64,000 nucleotides of DNA from Acanthochlamys bracteata (Eukaryota; Streptophyta; Magnoliopsida; Pandanales; Velloziaceae): contig CM034144.1 in the NCBI GenBank assembly GCA_019914995.1, forward strand, positions 2,635,489-2,699,488, written 5' to 3'. A program made the position numbers and the translations under genes. Under the pieces are notes generated by a model. It was not told the DNA's origin, searched no databases, and worked only from the letters and a program-made list of their open reading frames with translations. Every line of letters begins with the position of its first letter. The first letter of the stretch is position 1. Of the stretch, positions 36,431 to 47,429 are shown one piece after another.

Positions 36431-37140
36431 TGCAAAAGAAAGCAGAGAGCATTAAGCATTACAATCCAGAACAAAAAATATATTATGCATTAGGCATTAG
36501 GTAGAACAGAAAGCACATCAAAGAAAAAAAACGCAAGAAGCATGGCAGAGAGCATTAGACAGAACAGAAAAATATGGACAAAAATATTATATATTAGGCA
36601 GAAAAGAAAGCATAAAGAAAAAAGAACAAAAACGAAAAGCTCTTATATTACCAAAACAATCTAGAAAAAAATATTAAGCATTAGACAGAACAGAAAGTAT
36701 AACAGAAAGAAAACAAAAATAGGAAGCATAACTAGCAATGTATAGTCTAAACACAAATAAATAGATCATTCCAGATCTGCACAAGTGAACATTATCTGGA
36801 AGGTGTCACTCTTCAAGCACATCCACTCCAAAAGCTGCAACAATCAGACGATGGCCTTTCAAAACTCTAACAACATCATCATCACAAATCTTGTTCTTGT
36901 GAAGATTTGATGAAACAAATATGTTGTTAGAGTTTTGGAAGGCCCTCGTGAAGCAGGTATCTTTTCCTTCCATAGCTCCCTCTGTGTCCTTAGATGAGTC
37001 ACCCAACTTTGAAGCAGAAAGCATAACAGAAGATATTAGACATTAGGCATTATGCATAACAATCCAGATGAAAAATCATTAGTCATTAGCTAGAACAAAA
37101 AGCATAACAGAAAGGAAAAAAAAGACAGGCAAGTAATACC
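36430..37140. repeat. Degenerate GCATTAGACAGAACAGAAAGCA repeat
   Basis: Words such as GCATTAG, AGACAGAACAGAAAGCATA and ACAGAAAGAAAA recur at roughly 60-100 bp on both sides of a 72-codon minus ORF (36806-37024) of unknown function. The block lies just beyond the 3' side of the PIF ORF1. Confidence 0.5.
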
Positions 37141-37328
37141 AATAGGCAATAAAATAGAAAGACAAAATAAATAAATATGCATACCTTGAATAGGACATCG
37201 CATCATCTTTATTAGAAGATTTTTACGTCATTCTTGTGGATATATAAGTAACACATTCAACTTTTTAGGGTTTTCCATAAGATAAATGGTTGCATCTTCA
37301 TGGAGATCATTATCTTGTCTACGCTCAT

Positions 37329-38260
37329 CTAAAAAACTAATAATGTTATACTCGGGAATGTCATCCTTACCTCTGTTGGCAATTTATATGCAGAATTCAT
37401 CATAGTTGTAGACATATTGTCCATGGCTTGTTTAAGAAGTTCAAGAGCATCACCCTCTTTCGCATTCCCTTTTGCTCTTTTGGAAGGACGCTCCGACTTT
37501 TGAAATTGTCCATCAATAGGAAAACTTGGAGTTGTTGGAGTTGCTGGACTTGAAGTTCGATCATAAGATTGATCAAATTCATCATCCATATGGAACTTCC
37601 AATCCAACACGAATTTCTGAGATCAACTCATTTTGTTTCTTCAATTGTGTTATCATTTGTATCATTTTTTCGAGTCTTCATCATATCAATTCCAGTCCAA
37701 GCTCCACCACCACAAGCTCTATCACTTCCATAGAGTATACATAGCTTATCGTAAGGGAGAGTAAATGCTTTATGCCTCCATTCAGCAACTTCAGGATTTT
37801 GCTGAATTAACATAACACAAAATGAATATGGTTAAGTGCTATTGATGAGAAATCTTAATATCTAAGTAAAACATTAAAATTAAAAATTAGCAAAGAACAT
37901 ATATACCTGGATTAATTGTTCCCACACTTCATTTTCTGCATCAAATTTGTATGTTTGACGATTCTAAGCAAAACCACTCAACCTCCCTTAGATAAGTCCC
38001 AAGCAGGAGCAAACTTTTTCTTAATATATTTAATACGATTGATAACTTTAAGTTTATCTAGTGGTCTATTAGAAAATATTTCTTTCATCTCCTTGACTAT
38101 ATTCTCATAAGCATACGTTGCGAATGTTCCATTGACTCGGTTTCCTAAATTGTGTTGATGTAATAATGCATCAAAAACAGCATCATCCATAGCATAACTT
38201 TTGAAGGTGCTCAGTCTTTATACTTGTACTTGCATTGGGTAACTTTCTTTTAGGTGCCAT
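37329..38260 (-). pseudogene. PIF/Harbinger ORF1, Myb/SANT-like DNA-binding protein (broken)
   Basis: From an ATG at 38260 the minus strand reads MAPKRKLPNASTS. After a frameshift it reads MDDAVFDALLHQHNLGNRVN, a NIVKEMKEIF stretch, and then VINRIKYIKKKFAPAWDL. This is the Myb/SANT-like (Myb_DNA-bind_3) module of plant PIF ORF1 proteins, which bind element ends and help transposase enter the nucleus. Later pieces (PYDKLCILYGSDRACG, then a Ser/Thr/Pro linker and LELLKQAMDNM) are the expected C-terminal half. Stops between pieces mark it as dead, or as containing unmodelled introns plus lesions. Confidence 0.75.
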
Positions 38261-38456
38261 ATTGAAGTCTTGCAATTCGAAAAACATATACATACATAGT
38301 CTAAGTAAAATAACTAGGCAAATAAAGCAATTTGTTAAGTAAAACAAAATGTATTTAAAGAAAGTATGCATAGGCTAAATAAAGCAAATTATCAATTAGA
38401 CCAATAACAATTCAATTACATCAAATTGTTAATTTAAAGAAACAAGTAGTACAAGA

Positions 38457-39760
38457 TTATGCATTATAATCCCTCCATATAGCTTGCGCAATTGCATCCC
38501 TAATTGACTCTCCTCTTCGTGTATCCTCATCATGATCATCATCGTTATATACTCTATCTACTTCAATGGGTTGGTTTGCAAGTTCATCATCTATCTCTCT
38601 AAGAAGGTCCTCATCTAGGTCTTCACTCATTAAAAAGTTATGCATAATACAATATGCTATTATGATTTTTGTTTGTGTCTCAACACGAAAGTAAGATTCA
38701 TCCGAACTTGATATGATGGGAAATCTTTTCTGAAGTACGCCAAATGCTCTTTCAATTGAATTACGTAACGATGCATGTCGATGGTTGAATAATTCTTGAT
38801 AATTTCTTGGTGGATTTAACGAGTACTCTTTTAAATGGTAACGAACCCTCTTATAGGGTGTTATGAGTCCACTCCTTGTCATGAAACTAGCATCCACAAG
38901 GTAGAATTTCACTAGAAAAAATATCTTATGTTATTATAAAGATTATACTTAATTCAGATATTCATTATAGCTCATTATTACCTTGTGGGATTCTTAAAGG
39001 ATGTCGTCTTCTTCATGCCTTTATAATTCTATATTCTGATGCTGAACCTTCCCAACCAGCTAACACATAGGTAAACTTGAGATCAAAAGTACAAGCAGCC
39101 AGTACATTTTGTGTGGGATATTACTTTCTACCACGATATCTAGATGCAACGGTAGGAGAAACTTTAATTCGAATATGTGTTCCGTCAATTGATCCAATAC
39201 AATCCTGATATTATAATTTATTACTTAATAAGTTATATAAAAACATCTATTATAATTAAAGTTTAGGGGATTTCTTTACCTTTTACAAAGGATAATATCT
39301 AGAGCTATTGAATATTTCTGTAGGAATTTGTGATCCATCAAATTGTCGTACGAATTTATCTGCGAACTCTATAATAGCATGTAACACATTATGAAAATGA
39401 CGACTGATAGTTTCTCCGGATTGTTGGAAAACACTGTGTGCTAAACGATCCCTTAGCTTTTGTCCAATAATACACATAAACTTAATTACTTGTTCTTCTA
39501 CGCTAGACCGCTATGTAGGTTTTGAGACCACTAAATATCACTAACAACTCACACCATTTTGCAAATGCCGTCGGACTCATCCGGCAAATGCTACGACATC
39601 TAGCCCCACTAGCAATTGAACTAAGTACTTCACGTCGAATCTTTTCTCTTTCTTTCATAACGTCGGGTCCAACTAAAGTTACATTTATTTTACGTTGGTT
39701 TTGTAATGCCACATAATAAACAATAACACAAGCTGAAAATGCCATAGCCAAACGACACAA
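38457..39760 (-). pseudogene. PIF/Harbinger DDE transposase (ALP1/HARBI1-like), frameshifted
   Basis: Segments in order on the minus strand: CRSICRMSPTAFAKWCELL, CIIGQKLRDRLAHSVFQQSG followed by ETISRHFHNVL, IGSIDGTHI with the first catalytic Asp, KYYLVDASF with the second Asp, and RNSIERAFGVLQKRFPIIS with the Glu. HNFLMSEDLDEDLL and an acidic tail end it. This is a DDE_Tnp_4 transposase. A one-base frameshift near 39507 separates KTYIAV from the VEEQVIKFM that should follow. Further stops or introns lie between 38930 and 39280. It is therefore not expected to be active. Confidence 0.82.
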
Positions 39761-41404
39761 TGCAAATGCTTAATCAATTTATCATCCATAGTGAATATGA
39801 TGTAAAATCTGCACTCAGAAAAAAAAAAGAGAGAAAACAGTTAAAAGCATGCAAAGTTTTTAAGCCAAGGATTATCAACAAAAGAAAAAAGAAGAAAAAA
39901 ACTAGCTTGCAAAGATTCCCTAGAAGCTTAAGGATTGCAAGGAGAACGAAAATTTAAAAACCATTAAAGCATGTTTTAAGAAAAATAACTATTTTGAAAG
40001 TTATTACAAAGTACAATAAAGATAATAATTTAGCATGGCCAAATGAGATTATCATGGTCAAATGAAATCAAGATGATCATTAGCGTCATATTCTTCACCG
40101 GGTAACTACTTATGCATCATAGTCTTCACCAAATAACAACACGAGTAGAATTAAAATACATGAACCAGCAAGCTAAGTGGCAATGCAAAATATCAATTCT
40201 TTAAAATGTGATTTATGTTGAGAAGGTTAACAGTAATAAAGAGTACAAAATTTTTCAACAAGTAGTGAGTGTTTGCTTTATGTTAAGTCGCTGCCCAACG
40301 GAAGCTCAAGTAAAACAGCCTATATGATCAACCACCAAACCTATAATCCATGTATTTTTAGAAGTACCAAATACTGAATTAAATAGCAGAAAATAAAGCA
40401 AAAGAATGTGATCTTTATACACGATGGAAAATACCAATATCAGCAATAAGAATATAGCAAAAGAATGTAGGAAGCAAAAAAAATACTTTTAAAAACATAC
40501 GTTTTTTATCACGAAATGCATGATCAAGATGACAATTATCATGAGCACACCTATATTTCCCAAATATGGATAGCAATCAAAATTTTCTTACAAAACAACT
40601 CAAGTAATGCAACACAAAGAACCCCAAAGGCACAAATTAAAAGCTCAGGAAATGGAAGTTCAAAAATCTACCAAGGTAACACAGAGAACCCCAGAGGCCA
40701 ACGAAATAGGAAAGATGCGTGTGACTGAACCAAAGAAGAAATCAAAGCAATGCGGTTATAATCTTATATTTCAATGATCCATATTTCTCCAGTAAGATGG
40801 CATCAAAATAAATATTAACTTTCAACAGAAACAATTAACAAATATTAACATTTCAATCGAAGAAAAATTGAAGATGAAATCAAAGAAGAAATCAGGCGAA
40901 ATCAGACGAAACTAGACGAAATCTTTTTAAGAAATTTTTTTTTAAAATCTAAGAAAATCGAAGAAATCTCAAGATTCGAAAAATTGAGTTCGACGGAAAT
41001 CTAACAATGATATCAAGATGAGATCAATGAAAAAGCAGTGAAAATAGAATCGAAACCAAAACTGTACCTAAAGACGGCGGCGAGCGGCAACGAGCGGCGC
41101 GGCAAGAGCAGAGGAGCGGCAGGATGAGTGACGAAAGAGTTGAAGAAAAAAATGAGATAGATTCGTTTAACATAATACAGGCGTAAATAAAACGAAATAA
41201 TATGGATAAGAAGGAACTTCATATTTTAAACAATAACAACATTAATCTTACTCTAAGTTACACCCCAATATAGGGTGTAACGAATTACAGGTTAATAAAG
41301 ATTAATGGGGAGACATTTTACTCTCCATTAATCTTATTAATTTATACCAAACTAGACCTAATTACTCTCCATTGCTCCATATTCCTCTCAATTCAAACAA
41401 TACG

Positions 41405-41994
41405 TCAGTGCATAGAGAGAGTAACGTTGTTCTCCCGTTCATGAAAGTTCATGCATGGGTATTTAACATTTACTAGTTAAAGTTTTTTCATTATTGATAT
41501 ACTCTGTCAATATAGTTTAATTTAGACTCTTATTAATATCTTTTTATAATACCAATGATTAGTAGGGTGTATGTAAAAATTGAGAGTAAATGTACATCAA
41601 ATTATATCAATCTTCTTTTCTATTCGTCGACTGAGTTTGTTTCACTAAATAGAATTGGTTTTACATAAATGCTTGGAGAGTTATACAATCAATACTTCAT
41701 TAACTTCATATAGTAATAACAATGTATATTCGGTTGACAACATGAAGTGCAAAGTTCTATACTTTCATATGAATGGATATTGTTTGAGACCACAAGCTGG
41801 TTGACCCGATGGGTATCGGGTCAACCCATTGTCCTGCCTAGTCAACATGCGATCTATCGACCCGTGACCGAAACAGTATTTTGGGTCGACATCTGGGCTG
41901 GTTTCTACAATTATGGCTTTTGTTGTTTAGAGAGAAGAGAATGTGGTCCTTTCTAATGTTTGGAATACGATGTGAGGCTCTGTTTGGGATCTTA
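41405..41994. other. Intergenic, nothing recognised
   Basis: AT-rich sequence with a short ORF at 41747-41956 that has no domain and no splice or promoter context. Confidence 0.4.
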
Positions 41995-42274
41995 TTTGGA
42001 CTTAAAAGTATGTTTCAGTTACTCCGAATGTTTTCATTTTTTAAATTTTGAATTCAGCTATTTTATGTATTTTAGTTATAATTTTAAATTTATTTTTCCG
42101 TTTATATCAAATTCTATTTTCACAAAAATTTTATTTCAAATTTTTTTGCGTATTTTAGTTACCACTTTGTACTCCTCTTTTAATAATTTTACTTTTTATC
42201 GAATTTTACTTTTATAAAATTTGTTTTTGTGAAATTCATTTTTATACGATTGAAACACGCTCACTAAGTCCAAA
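41995..42274. mobile_element. Short MITE-like element
   Basis: Imperfect inverted ends: left TTTGGACTTAAAAGTATGTT and right complement TTTTGGACTTAGTGAGCGTG, both continuing into TTTCA. The interior is AT-rich with no coding. The target duplication is not resolved. A similar ACGTACT / CGTGTTTTA-ended block lies at about 42908-43179. Confidence 0.5.
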
Positions 42275-43308
42275 AAATCTACCGATAAGTAAGCAAAGCA
42301 TTTGAATATCTCTGCTTATTTTTCTGAATAAATTGTTTCTGGTGATTTATAAAAAGGGTTTGCTATCGTTTTAGAAATGAGGGGCCTATTTCTTTAATCG
42401 GGAGAGGTAAAATATTTTTTCATTCTCAAATAAACAACAAAATTTTGAGGGAAATTATTTTAGTTATAAAATTTTATCTATATTTTAACATATTTTATTA
42501 GAATTTTTTAAAATATAGTTATTATATATATTGTATTTTGAAAATATTATTAAAAAACTTAATTTAAAACTTTTGTAAATAAGAATATGTCATCTATTAT
42601 GTTTTAATGATATTTGATCATTTTTTTGGTTTACAAATATTTTTCTGTAATTAAATTGTTAGCTTATCAAAATAAATATTTTTAATTCAAACATTTTTCT
42701 ATAAATATTTAGTAAAATGTATTTAAATTTTATATTTTAATATATCCTTTATTGAGATAGATATTTTTAAAAAATTTTAAACGAGCTTCTATTATTCTAA
42801 GCTGACTATTTTCTAACATAACCGTCAGGAACATGTTAGGTTCATATAGACGCAGATTATAGATCTAACTCGAATAACTTTTTTGTTTTACATTAAACAT
42901 TCATAACGGGCGTGTTTTACGTACTTTTTAAACTCACGTTTTTTTGTCAAAAATTTTATTTTTGATTCATTTTTACAAAAAGAAATTCAAAATTAATATT
43001 AATTTTTTTGCACAAAAAGTTTACTTTCGAAGAATATTATAAAACTAAAATTTTCATTTCTAATTTATCCTTAATAAAAAATAAAAAAAATGAACTCATA
43101 TTTAAACTTTACTCTTTATGTAAGTTTTTTATAAACTTACTTTTAGAAACTCACTGAGCAAAAGAAACGTACTCAAAAAGAGTGTAGAAGGTTACTTGCC
43201 AGGAACCAAGCTTTGTGGCACATCTTTTGTATCACTATTGTTATTCCAGCTTTTAATAGTTAATTGGTGAAGGCCTTTATCCTGTTTCACAGATTTACAA
43301 ACAATTTA
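42275..43308. other. AT-rich intergenic
   Basis: Poly-A/T tracts dominate. A second MITE-like block (about 42908-43179, imperfect inverted ends) is the only structure seen. Confidence 0.4.
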
Positions 43309-43691
43309 AGGTGTACTGGATAAAAAGATACTAAGGAGAAGGAAAGTAATTTAGAGAAGAATAATAAATGGAGAGAAATAGAAGAGTAATTATTTTTTTG
43401 ATCTTGTATGGATATATTAATAAATTAGAGGATAAATAATTCTTCTGTTGTCTATGCTTTTCACGTAAGAGGATTGTTTTGAAAATTTGAATTTTCATAT
43501 CGATTTCATTAATCTTACTTTCCTTACATTCCAAGTGTGTAAGTAATTACTTTTCACATAAGAGTAATTAAGAGAATTATTACAAAAATATTTCTATAGT
43601 TCTTACAAAATTTTTGCCTAGCAAAAACAATGTAGAATAACTTATTGTCTTCTCCTTCTTTACTTTTGGTTATTCTCATACAAACAAATAC
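43309..43691. mobile_element. MITE related to the PIF family at 6.2-9.0 and 36.8-41.4 kb
   Basis: The left end AGGTGTACTGGATA resembles TGGTTTGTTTGGATA of the larger element and follows TTA at 43306-43308. The right subterminal part (TTAATCTTACTTTCCTTACA, then AGAGTAATTAAGAGAATTATT) parallels the right ends near 8780-8880 and 41240-41340. The length is about 380 bp and it is non-coding. The right target copy is imperfect. Confidence 0.5.
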
Positions 43692-44151
43692 ATTCAAATA
43701 CAATGTCATACATAAGAGTAATTTCTTTCTTGATAAGCAATACTATTGCTAATATCTCTTACACATTTTTACAATGTTATGCATATGCTAGAAGTGAGAT
43801 AAACGATGGATAAACGATGTTACCAAAATGCAAATAAGAAGAAGATAACAGAGTTTCATTTTATTTGTAAACTAAGGTTTTAGATTTTCTTTATCTTTTT
43901 TATTAATCGATTATATCTATTTGCTAAGAAGTCACTTTTTTTTGTCAAAAATTCAACTTCAAACTTACTTTCAGATACATTCAAATAGAAAAAGTCACTT
44001 TTGAATCGGTTATGAATTATATATAAAATTCTACTCACTTTTCAAACTCACTTTTAAAAAATCACTTTTTAGGAACTCTTTTTCCAAAAAGTTCAATTCA
44101 CTGCAATTGATACGTGCCCTATACTATGTTGGTTGTTTCTCCTCAATTATC

Positions 44152-44388
44152 TATCACGGTATAATTATTTTGACTTTTCTTTTCATCTTCATTACCTTGA
44201 TAAAGTGCTTTTTAATTAAGTAAAAATACCTTATATATAAAATAGATCTAGAGTACAGTAAAATACTTTAGATCACGGTATAATTATTTTGACTTTTTTT
44301 TCATCTTTATTACCTTAATAAAGTGCTTTTTATTTTAGGTAAAAATACCTTATATATAAAATAGATCTAGATTATAGTAGAATAGTTT
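44152..44388. repeat. Tandem duplication, two copies of about 119 bp
   Basis: Two adjacent near-identical units begin ATCACGGTATAATTATTTTG (TCACGGT at 44154 and 44273) and end in TATATATAAAATAGATCTAG. Small indels separate the copies. The unit has no coding content. Confidence 0.85.
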
Positions 44389-44553
44389 AGACATTTAGAA
44401 TATTTTAGCATAAAGTTAAAGTAGTTTAAAAAAAACTCTAGATAGATTGGATATTTTAGAGATAGAGATTTTTTGTATTAAAATTTTTGAATCAAATATT
44501 CTTCATCGTCCGATCAAAATAATTTTTATCATCTGTTGAGGAAGATGAGTGAA

Positions 44554-44561
44554 TATAAATA
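44554..44561 (+). promoter_or_regulatory. TATA box upstream of a small ORF
   Basis: TATAAATA followed by AGCAGGACAAG and an A/C-rich leader-like stretch (CATCAAACAAATCAAG). The layout matches a plant core promoter, or an LTR promoter of which no other part was proven. The next ATG in good context is at 44727. Confidence 0.4.
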
Positions 44562-44726
44562 GCAGGACAAGATCCTTATTTAGGGCATCAAACAAATCAA
44601 GTAAGAATAGTAAGCAAATCAAGCAAAAAGTTCTTCAAGCAAGGCCCTCTTGAGTAATATACTTATGATATTCATCACTCTCAAATGAATACATGCATTT
44701 TAATCTTGTAAGTCAGCAAAACAGCC

Positions 44727-44888
44727 ATGGATCTTCATCCCCTTCCATATGTTCAACAAGCTTCCCAACGGACAAAGTTGAAACGACTTAAAAAATACTG
44801 CACAGTGCATCCAATGGCTGTTGTTGCTTCACTTCGTCCAGGAACATATGTAGTTACTGCCTATAAGCATCCTGATGATAGTTTGTGA
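44727..44888 (+). CDS. Small ORF of 53 residues, unknown function
   Basis: ATG in a good context (GCCATGG) opens MDLHPLPYVQQASQRTKLKR, then a KKYC-containing basic stretch, then VVASLRPGTYVVTAYKH, ending at TGA 44886-44888. A TATA box lies about 170 bp upstream and a possible donor/acceptor pair (GTAAG to CAG) sits between 44705 and 44726. I do not recognise the sequence. It could be a small gene, a gene fragment, or the first ORF of an LTR element. Confidence 0.25.
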   Translation: MDLHPLPYVQQASQRTKLKRLKKYCTVHPMAVVASLRPGTYVVTAYKHPDDSL

Positions 44889-46370
44889 GACGCTTCTCCA
44901 AGTTAGGCTTTGAGGGGTTATAAATTTGGTTAAGGTTAAGATAATAGCTCGTTATAGTATACAAGCTCAAACTCTTCGTCTTTAATACGTTGCATTTTAG
45001 GCTGTATTTGGGAAGAATTTTCTCTTCCAACTTTTTTATTTACATTTTTTAATAAAATTTTTAAAATATTTTTTTTATAGAAATTTTAATAGTACAAAAA
45101 ATATACGTCATGAAATATTTTTATTAGTTATTATTATTATTTTTTTTTAATATTAAAAAAATAAAATTTATTTTAAGAAATTTCAAAATATCTTTTTTTT
45201 TTAAAAGCTTAAGCTCGTTTAGTCATCTTTTCTGTGCATGTTTCCTTCATCTAACTACTCATTCTTACGATGGTGACTTTTAAAAGTAATTTTTATTTTA
45301 TATTTTAAAAATTTTTTATTTAAAAATATAAAAATAAATTTATATCATTCGCGTATCGCTGCAGCAACATATCTCCACATCATTAACTAGCAATGCAATT
45401 GTTCAATGGGCCTCTGTTCACACCCGACGACTAGCGTGTCTACACCAGCAGATCAGAAGGCCTCTGTTCAATGGCCTACACACTTCAACCCAGTAGTATA
45501 CTATAGATTTATTTACTTTTGCTGAAAATAAATTACGAAATTAGGTAAAACAAAATTATATAAAAAATAATATGAAATAATTTTATATTTTTATATTTAT
45601 TTGTTATTAAAAATAAAGTTAAAAATGAAATTTAGATTTTAAATAAATTATTATAAAAATGAAATTTTAAGGAAAAGTAAATGAATATTCGAAGCTCAAT
45701 TTTTGATAAAAAGAAATTAAATTTTAGTGGAACAGAAAATTCCACTTAAGTGCTGTTTATCGCTTTTCATCCGTCAATTTTTTATTTCATAATTTTTAAT
45801 AAAATTTTAATAAATTATATAAAAATGCATAAAAAAATTATTATATTATAAAATTTTATTAATATTTATTTTTATATTTTAAAATAAAAAATAAAACTTA
45901 TTTTAAAATTTAAAATATTTTTTATTTTAAAATATCTTTTTTGCAAAAGCATTTCTAACCATACTTAAATATAATAAACGCGGAAGTCGCAGCAATCCCA
46001 CCACGTTGTACTACCCTGCACTTTCAAGACCGTGCTCTTGTTACTTTCATAATTCTCATTTGTTAATTGCTCCAATCTTTCATTCTCCGTCTTCAAGATA
46101 TCTTATGTATCAACGAGTCCTCGAATGGACTTCGAAGGTATTCACTATTCGGCACACTAACGCTCTGTTTATATTAGGTTTAATAGAGAGTACTTAAATT
46201 AATCACTTTTTATTACTTTTGTTTGATATTAATGAATAAAATGTCTTTCTATTAATATTTACTAAAAAATAGTCGATTACACTTCAATATAAAATATAAT
46301 CGTAAAGTAAAAAAATTTTGTTATCTGTTAACATCATAAATGTCGTTAGTACGTTTCAAGTTTTTGTATT
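44889..46370. other. AT-rich intergenic with two similar MITE-like blocks
   Basis: 45001-45210 and 45780-45960 share the pattern TTTTTTATTT...TAATAAAATTTTAA and long A/T runs with 29330-29560. This suggests a common AT-rich MITE family. Clear terminal repeats were not resolved. 46006-46197 has a short ORF without support. Confidence 0.35.
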
Positions 46371-46379
46371 ATTTACCGC

Positions 46380-47220
46380 AATCTTTCTTTTTCTGTTTCT
46401 TCTTTGTCTTCGCTTCGGCTCCGCCGCCTCGCTGCTGTCAATCCAGGTAAAGTCTTATATCTTCTTCTTCTGCCGTCGATAACAACTGCCAACAAACCAA
46501 CAAAACTAGAAATCACAGAGCCGATGAAGGTGGATTCCATGCTCGCTGCTTCCGGTCCACCATCCATCAACGAGCAGATTCCAACTACCACCTGCTTCAT
46601 GTTGACGTGAAGCATTTTTGGGTCATGGCAGATTGCTCTCTCCCAAATGACCTAGCTGATCAGGTGATCATCCAGAAACCCAGCACTGGATGTCTTCTTC
46701 TGTTCGCTGTGAGCTTTTCATGCTGCTTGCTTTCGCTTCTTATTCTTTTGACGACACCAGGAGTTGGATCAGTACGAAAAGAGTAGAAAAAAGAACAAGA
46801 AGTTTGACAGAGGATGAATGTTGCTATTTTAGGCTCCCCGGCTGCTTCCGCTTGGCTCCCGCTGCCCTACTTGTCACCTAGGTTCTAGACTATACTTCTA
46901 CGCTGTTTACATTTCAATTCTCTTAGCTCAATGATGATCATCAGTAAGATCATTTTCATTCTGCTTACACGCTGTCTCTGTCTTGCAGATGCACAAGGGC
47001 CACAGCAGAGCCAGCGGAATCATTTATCAGGAAGCCAAACCAAGAGCAAGAGCAAGATTGCGCGCCTTTTCTGCCAGCCGCAAGGAAACAATCAGGCTAC
47101 CCAATAATGTCGATGGTCGTGCCCCACATCGCCACCACCACATTTCTTCTGCTATCACCGCCGGAGACTGCTTCAGCCATCATTGGCGTCCGGGCAATCA
47201 TGAATAGCTGAGCTCTTCAG
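46380..47220 (+). other. GC-richer transcript-like unit
   Basis: The block starts with a CT-rich leader and a donor-like CCAG|GTAAAG at about 46446. At 46625 it contains a small ORF and, after TCTTGCAG at 46988, a further open stretch to 47207 (a basic, Arg/His-rich sequence). Composition and splice-like signals suggest a transcribed unit or captured gene pieces. No known domain was seen. Confidence 0.3.
46625..46786 (+). CDS. Possible small membrane protein (53 residues)
   Basis: ATG at 46625 gives MADCSLPNDLADQVIIQKPS, then TGC and a hydrophobic segment (LLLFAVSFSCCLLSLLILL, residues about 24-42) long enough to cross a membrane, then TTPGVGSVRKE and TAG. A 28-codon upstream ORF starting MKVDSMLAASG ends about 17 bp before it. 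I do not recognise the family. Single-pass small plant proteins exist in several families, so this is only a candidate. Confidence 0.28.
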   Translation: MADCSLPNDLADQVIIQKPSTGCLLLFAVSFSCCLLSLLILLTTPGVGSVRKE

Positions 47221-47429
47221 TCCTTCGAACCACTCCAAGATCCACCCAACACCTACAAGTCTGAGATCACTCACTAATTTCGTGGTCTTCATCACAACCA
47301 ACGCCAGGACAATACATGATACTATTTTTAGCTGATCCATGAAAATTTTACATTATTTGATGCACAGATGCAAGTTGGCTCTGGTCGTTGGTTCTAAGTT
47401 TCAGAACTTAGAACTTTTATGAAAACTTT
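47221..47429. other. Intergenic, nothing recognised
   Basis: Short AT-rich interval between the GC-richer unit and the copia remnant. The lower end of the copia 3' LTR may lie here but was not defined. Confidence 0.3.

Larger units (their letters stand above)
36800..41404 (-). mobile_element. PIF/Harbinger DNA transposon with two broken ORFs
   Basis: A minus-strand element with a DDE transposase (38457-39760) and a Myb/SANT-like ORF1 (37329-38260). The right end near 41404 reads, as complement, TTGTTTGAATTGAGAG. Together with the GCGGCGAGCGGC-rich leader near 41070-41115 and the ACTCTCCATTAATCTTATTAAT segment, it resembles the right end of the 2.7-kb element at 6243-8971. So this is a coding relative that may have supplied transposase to the shorter copies. 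The left terminus was not found and the start given is approximate. Confidence 0.75.

Noticed and set aside
36430..37140. CRISPR-like array
   Set aside because: Repeats are degenerate and unevenly spaced, and the DNA is from a plant nuclear genome.
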